DNA from: Rhizobiaceae bacterium
GTDB taxonomy: Bacteria > Pseudomonadota > Alphaproteobacteria > Rhizobiales > Rhizobiaceae
NCBI GenBank assembly: GCA_023953775.1
Contig: JAMLJD010000007.1
Location: 25,013 to 89,012, forward strand
Direction: 5' to 3'
DNA: 64,000 nucleotides
Below are positions 60,156 through 64,000 of this stretch, in pieces (position 1 is the stretch's first letter; every line of letters begins with the position of its first letter). Position numbers and translations under genes: made by a program. Below the pieces are notes generated by a model. It did no database searches and was not told where the DNA came from. It saw nothing but the letters and a program-made list of their open reading frames with translations.

Positions 60156-61121
60156 TCAGAACTTGAAGTTGGACATCTTGAACATCATCGCATTGCCGAT
60201 CATCAGCCAGGTGATCGACCCGCCGATCAGGTACCATGTCAGCGGCTCGCCCCACACATCGGTGTAGAATTGCGGCATCAGGACCATGATGCCGGCGAAC
60301 AGCAGCGCCGGAACGGCGGTCAGGATGTAGGCGGACAGGCGGCCCTCGGTCGAGATCGCACGGACCTTGCGGCGCAGCTTGCCGCGCTCGCGGATGACCT
60401 GCGCGAGGCCGTCGAGGATCTCGCGCAGATTGCCACCGGTGGTGCTCTGGATCGACACCGCGGTGACGAAGAGCGGCAGGTCCTCGTGGCCGACGCGTTC
60501 AAACATTGCGTGCAGCGCCGTCACGAGGTCGGAACCGTAGGTCACCTCGTCGGCGACAACGCCGAACTCGGTGCCGATCGGATCGGGCATCTCGCGCGCC
60601 ACCATGGAGATCGCGACCGGAACCGGGTGCCCGGCCTTGAGGCTTCGCGTGATCAGCTCCAGCGCCTCGGGAAGCTGGATGCCGAAGCGCTTGTGGCGGC
60701 GCTTCTTGAGAAACCGCAGCGCCAGGAACGGCAGCACGGCGGCAAGCACCGGCACGGCCGGAAGCGCGATGCCGGCCGGGGCGCCGAACCACATCGCAAC
60801 AAGCGCGACGGCAAAGGCCGCTCCGGTGGTGATCGCGAGGAATTTCGGCATCGGAACGGTGAGGCCCGACTGCGTGCGCAGTGCCCGCAGCGCGGCCATC
60901 GAGAACAGGCCGCGCGCGCCGTCGACGCCCCTCTCCTTGCGCAACTGGATCAGCACCTGTTCCTGGCTGATCGTCTTTTCCTGGAGCTTCATGCGCCGGT
61001 TGATCGCCGCGCGCTTGTCGCTGCGGCCGGCGTAGAGCAGATAGACCGCCTCCGCGATCATGATGCCCGCGAGCCCAGCGCAGGCGTATATGACCATGAT
61101 GCCGCCGGATCCCGAGAACAT
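60156..61121 (-). CDS. tadB: Tad pilus inner-membrane platform protein TadB
   Basis: 321 residues. Membrane segments near the N-terminus and at about residues 105-135, the F-domain pattern FGIQLPEALELITRSLKAGHPVPVAI, EDLPLFVTAVSIQSTTGGNL and LREILDGLAQVIRERGKLRRKVRA, and a final helix pair. Partner of TadC. The gene begins six bases after cpaF ends. Confidence 0.96.
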   Translation of the reverse strand: MFSGSGGIMVIYACAGLAGIMIAEAVYLLYAGRSDKRAAINRRMKLQEKTISQEQVLIQLRKERGVDGARGLFSMAALRALRTQSGLTVPMPKFLAITTGAAFAVALVAMWFGAPAGIALPAVPVLAAVLPFLALRFLKKRRHKRFGIQLPEALELITRSLKAGHPVPVAISMVAREMPDPIGTEFGVVADEVTYGSDLVTALHAMFERVGHEDLPLFVTAVSIQSTTGGNLREILDGLAQVIRERGKLRRKVRAISTEGRLSAYILTAVPALLFAGIMVLMPQFYTDVWGEPLTWYLIGGSITWLMIGNAMMFKMSNFKF

Positions 61122-61127
61122 CGGCGC

Positions 61128-62549
61128 CTAGTCCTGCGGCCTTCCGGGCTCGAAATAGCGCCCGGGGAATTCGATGCCCATCGCCCGGAGATCCTCGAGG
61201 AAGCGCGGGCGCAGGCCCGTCGCCTCGAAGTGCCCGACGATGCCGCCGTCGGCATTGGTGCCGGTGCGGACGAATTTGAAGATCTCCTGCATCTGGATGA
61301 CGTCGCCCTCCATGCCGGTCACCTCGGCGACGCTGGTGACCTTGCGCTTGCCGTCGGACAGGCGCGTGAGCTGGACGATGATGTCGAGGGCGCTCGATAT
61401 CTGGCTGCGGATCGACTGAACCGTCATCGGCATTCCGGTCATGCCGAGCATCTGCTCGAGGCGGCCGATTGCGTCGCGCGGCGTGTTGGCGTGGATCGTC
61501 GCCATCGAGCCTTCATGGCCGGTGTTCATGGCCTGCAACATGTCGAAGGCCTCCTCGCCGCGGCACTCGCCGAGGATGACGCGGTCGGGCCGCATGCGCA
61601 GCGCGTTCTTGACGAGGTCGCGCTGCTTCAATTCGCCATGGCCCTCGATGTTGGCGGGCCGAGTCTCCATGCGCGCCACATGCGGCTGCTGGAGCTGGAG
61701 CTCGGCCGCGTCCTCGATGGTGATCAGCCGCTCGTCCTCGGGAATGAAGGCCGAGAGCGCATTGAGCATCGTCGTCTTGCCGGTGCCGGTGCCACCCGAG
61801 ATGATGGTGGTCTTGCGGGCATGGACCGCGGCGGCCAGCACTTCGGCGATGTTCTGCGTCAGCGCGCCGAATTCGACCAGCTTGTGCAGGCCGAGCTTGT
61901 TCTTGGAGAACTTGCGGATCGACACCAGCGGTCCGTCGACGGCGATCGGCCGGATCGCGGCGTTGAAGCGCGAACCGTCGAGCATGCGCGCGTCGACCAT
62001 TGGCTGGGATTCGTCGACCCGGCGCCCGACCGCCGCGACGATCTTGTTGATCACCCTCAGCAGATGCGCCTCGTCCTTGAAGGGAATGTGGACCTGCTGC
62101 AGCTTGCCCCTGCGCTCGACGAAGCAGTTGTGGTGCCCGTTGATCAGGATGTCGTTGATGTCGGGATCGTTGAGCAGCGGCTCCAGCGGCCCGAGGCCGA
62201 CGAGCTCGTCGACGATCTCGTCGACCAGCGCCTCCAGTTCGGCGACGTTGATCGCCAGGCGTTCGGCGCGGATCTTCTCCGTCACGAACTCCTGGACCTG
62301 GGCGCGCATCTCCTCCTTCGGCAGACGCTCGAGCACGACGAGGTTGATTTCCTCGATCAGCATGCGGTGGATGCGCACGCGCGCGTCGAGCTGGCGGCTC
62401 GCGGACTTGGCCGGCGACGCGGGCTCAGGCCTAGACGGCGCGGCGACACGGACGTTGGGGATGGAGACGGCCTTTTCGGCGTCACGCGGCGCGTCGGCTG
62501 CGGCCGGCGACGGAGCGGCGCGACCTTGGAGGGCTGCGAAGCGGCTCAT
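61128..62549 (-). CDS. cpaF: Tad pilus assembly ATPase CpaF/TadA
   Basis: 473 residues of the secretion-ATPase (VirB11/CpaF) family that powers Flp pilus assembly. Seen: EDRLITIEDAAELQLQQPHVA, Walker A GGTGTGKTTM (near residue 255), Walker B VILGECRGEEAFDMLQAM, and TGHEGSMATIHANTPRDA (His box). A proline/alanine-rich N-terminal stretch precedes the NTD. It starts one base after cpaE ends. Confidence 0.97.
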   Translation of the reverse strand: MSRFAALQGRAAPSPAAADAPRDAEKAVSIPNVRVAAPSRPEPASPAKSASRQLDARVRIHRMLIEEINLVVLERLPKEEMRAQVQEFVTEKIRAERLAINVAELEALVDEIVDELVGLGPLEPLLNDPDINDILINGHHNCFVERRGKLQQVHIPFKDEAHLLRVINKIVAAVGRRVDESQPMVDARMLDGSRFNAAIRPIAVDGPLVSIRKFSKNKLGLHKLVEFGALTQNIAEVLAAAVHARKTTIISGGTGTGKTTMLNALSAFIPEDERLITIEDAAELQLQQPHVARMETRPANIEGHGELKQRDLVKNALRMRPDRVILGECRGEEAFDMLQAMNTGHEGSMATIHANTPRDAIGRLEQMLGMTGMPMTVQSIRSQISSALDIIVQLTRLSDGKRKVTSVAEVTGMEGDVIQMQEIFKFVRTGTNADGGIVGHFEATGLRPRFLEDLRAMGIEFPGRYFEPGRPQD

Positions 62550-62550
62550 C

Positions 62551-63762
62551 TCAGCCGGCCTTCTTCACGAGCCTGCGGCCGAGCGAGAAGATGCCGCCCT
62601 TTGCCTGGCGCGTGTCGACGGCCTCCTCCGGCAGGATGATGCGCCTGAGGTCCTGGATGACGTTGGCGCCCGCATCGATGTCCTGCAACGGAACCCCTCG
62701 ATCCACCGCTTCGCGCACGAGGCGGTAATTGTTGGAGATGCCGCCGACAAAATGATCGCCGAGGATTTCGGTCAGGTCGGATTCCTTGACGCCGTTCTGG
62801 AACTTGCGCTGTTCGAAGCGGTTGACGATGACTTCCGGCCGAACCTCGCTGCCGACGCTCTCGCCGATCGCCTTGATCAGGCGCTGGGTATGCCGCAGGC
62901 ACGGCACCGTCATTTCCGAAACGATATAGAGCTTGTTGGAGCCGAGGAGCACCGTCTGGGTCCATGGAAACCAGGTGCGCGGCATGTCGATGACGACATT
63001 GTCGAAATAGGCCGTCACGAGGTCGAGCATGCGCACGACGACGTCGGTGTTGAAGGAGCGCATGTCGGCCGGGTGGGTCGGCGCGGCGAGTACGCAGAGC
63101 CCGCTCTCATGGCGCGACAGCATGACGTCGAGAAGCTGGCGGTCCAGGCGTTCCGGCTGGTTCTCGACCTCGTTGATGTCAAAGCGCGGCTCCAGATCGA
63201 GATATTCCGCGCAGGCGCCCTGCTGCAGGTTCAAGTCGACGACGCAGGTCGAGGCCCCGCGGGTCATGGAATGATGCAACTGGAACGCCGTCTGCAGCGC
63301 GATCGTCGTGGTGCCGACGCCGCCGGCCGCCGGCATGAAGGAATAGACCTGGGCTTCGGAATTCTCCTCGCGGCCGGGTCCCTGAATGGCACGAATGCAG
63401 GACCGGACAAGGTCGGCGGTGGTGACCGGCTTGACCAGGAAGTCGGCGACCTGGAGCTGGACCAGGATACGGACGGCAGCCGCGTTGAACTCCTGCGTGA
63501 CGACGATCACCGGCGCCCGGCCCTCGATGCGGCGCATGGTCCTTTGCAGCGCCTCTATCTGGTCGAGCCTCGAAGCGTCCATGTCGATGATCACGACCGA
63601 ACAGTCGGCCGCCTGGATTTCGCCGCGCAGCTCGGTGATCGGCTTTTCGACCGTGATCAGCGACACGAGTTCCGAGGCGGCGAAGGCCGTGCGGGTCTCG
63701 CGGACGAATTCGGCGTCCGGCGATGCCAGGAGAATGCGCTTGGGAGTCGGCTTGTCGCTCAT
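62551..63762 (-). CDS. cpaE: Pilus assembly protein CpaE/TadZ (receiver-ATPase)
   Basis: 403 residues. An N-terminal receiver-like domain (residues 8-125; RILLASPDAEFVRE, VIIDMDASRLDQI) lacks the usual acidic pocket order, followed by a MinD/ParA-type ATPase domain. The deviant P-loop reads AGGVGTTTIAL, without the usual signature lysine, as in TadZ proteins. FDNVVIDMPRTWFPWTQTVLLGSN contains the Walker B. TadZ/CpaE marks the polar site of Tad pilus assembly. Confidence 0.95.
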   Translation of the reverse strand: MSDKPTPKRILLASPDAEFVRETRTAFAASELVSLITVEKPITELRGEIQAADCSVVIIDMDASRLDQIEALQRTMRRIEGRAPVIVVTQEFNAAAVRILVQLQVADFLVKPVTTADLVRSCIRAIQGPGREENSEAQVYSFMPAAGGVGTTTIALQTAFQLHHSMTRGASTCVVDLNLQQGACAEYLDLEPRFDINEVENQPERLDRQLLDVMLSRHESGLCVLAAPTHPADMRSFNTDVVVRMLDLVTAYFDNVVIDMPRTWFPWTQTVLLGSNKLYIVSEMTVPCLRHTQRLIKAIGESVGSEVRPEVIVNRFEQRKFQNGVKESDLTEILGDHFVGGISNNYRLVREAVDRGVPLQDIDAGANVIQDLRRIILPEEAVDTRQAKGGIFSLGRRLVKKAG

Positions 63763-63779
63763 TGCAGAATCTCGCGCCG

Positions 63780-64000
63780 TCAGTTGTCGGTGCCGGTGTC
63801 GTCACTGCCCGCGCTTTCGGGCGCGGCCACCTGCGGGCGCTCGGCGGGAACTTTCAGGTTGGTGTCCTGAACACCCTCGGGCCACGGGTCGACCATCTGC
63901 ATGACCGTATTCGCGTAGACCGCGTTGCCGGCCGACATGGTGACGCCGTCATAGCGCATCGTGTCGTCGGTGCTGCATCCCGCGAGAGCGAACGTCACGC
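63780..64000 (-). CDS. Small lipoprotein of the Tad locus, 5' end outside the window
   Basis: The readable part has a lipobox (LAGC) close to the window edge, then CSTDDTMRYDGVTMSAGNAVYANTVMQMVDPWPEGV and a proline/alanine-rich tail. The signal peptide is incomplete, so the true start lies beyond 64000. Short lipoproteins with the ANTVMQMVDPWP pattern occur upstream of cpaE in rhizobia, next to or fused with the cpaD region. The function is unknown. It lies 17 bases before cpaE on the same strand. Confidence 0.72.
   Translation of the reverse strand, partial: VTFALAGCSTDDTMRYDGVTMSAGNAVYANTVMQMVDPWPEGVQDTNLKVPAERPQVAAPESAGSDDTGTDN

Noticed and set aside
59964..62639. A long plus-strand frame opposite the tad genes
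   Set aside because: It is antisense to tadC, tadB and cpaF, whose motifs are unambiguous, and shows only histidine/arginine-rich filler.

Overview
The window is a GC-rich chromosomal segment from an alphaproteobacterium, most likely of the order Hyphomicrobiales (the Mesorhizobium, Brucella and Rhizobium side). The evidence is gene order and lineage-typical genes: gatC-gatA; ruvX; pyrB with a degenerate pyrC; plsY-dprA; topA-rnr; rpmG; divK-pleD next to a DUF3572 gene; dnaE; a glycine-riboswitch gcvTHP operon; and a Flp/Tad pilus operon. I see no tRNA, rRNA, CRISPR array, insertion sequence or prophage.

Layout. 1-6.2 kb: a YdcF-family protein (cut by the edge), a membrane protein, gatC-GNAT-gatA, an exported protein, a UPF0173 hydrolase, ruvX and two membrane proteins. 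6.4-9 kb: an AEC transporter and an AidB-like flavoprotein. 9.1-13.3 kb: pyrB, catalytically depleted pyrC, plsY and dprA. 13.6-21.2 kb: a co-directional run topA, rnr, DUF983, Nudix, MFS, rpmG, ending in a terminator. 21.5-24.4 kb: the cell-cycle/c-di-GMP pair divK-pleD, facing away from a DUF3572-HAD pair. 25-26.9 kb: dinB under an apparent alphaproteobacterial SOS box, then a small exported protein.

26.9-40.1 kb is the most distinctive part. A long minus-strand operon encodes a BMP-type nucleoside ABC importer (binding protein, ATPase, two permeases), a TAD/ATZ-class amidohydrolase, a type I purine nucleoside phosphorylase, two short-chain dehydrogenases and MtnA. Facing it on the plus strand are a cupin, a SorC-type sugar-binding regulator and a class II aldolase/dehydrogenase fusion. 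Together they can be read as import, deamination, phosphorolysis, isomerisation and aldol cleavage of methylthioadenosine or 5'-deoxyadenosine, a DHAP-shunt-like route. However, from about 27.68 to 38.92 kb nearly every gene is broken by single-base frameshifts while residue-level conservation is kept. The damage starts and stops inside genes, which points to uncorrected sequencing or assembly error rather than decay.

40.2-42.5 kb: a MarR regulator with a cysteine-rich tail, a clear palindromic operator, and a divergent run of an exported protein, a small protein and a thiol-redox protein. 42.6-48.9 kb: dnaE, a phosphoglycolate-phosphatase-like HAD protein and a propionyl/acyl-CoA carboxylase biotin subunit. 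49-53.8 kb: glutathione-dependent formaldehyde dehydrogenase, an ElaA-like GNAT, a lipoprotein, YaiI/UPF0178, an XRE regulator and a repeat-containing protein of unknown role. 54-58.6 kb: tandem glycine riboswitch and gcvT-gcvH-gcvP. 58.6-64 kb: the Tad pilus operon (small lipoprotein, cpaE, cpaF, tadB, tadC), with tadD following, running off the right edge.
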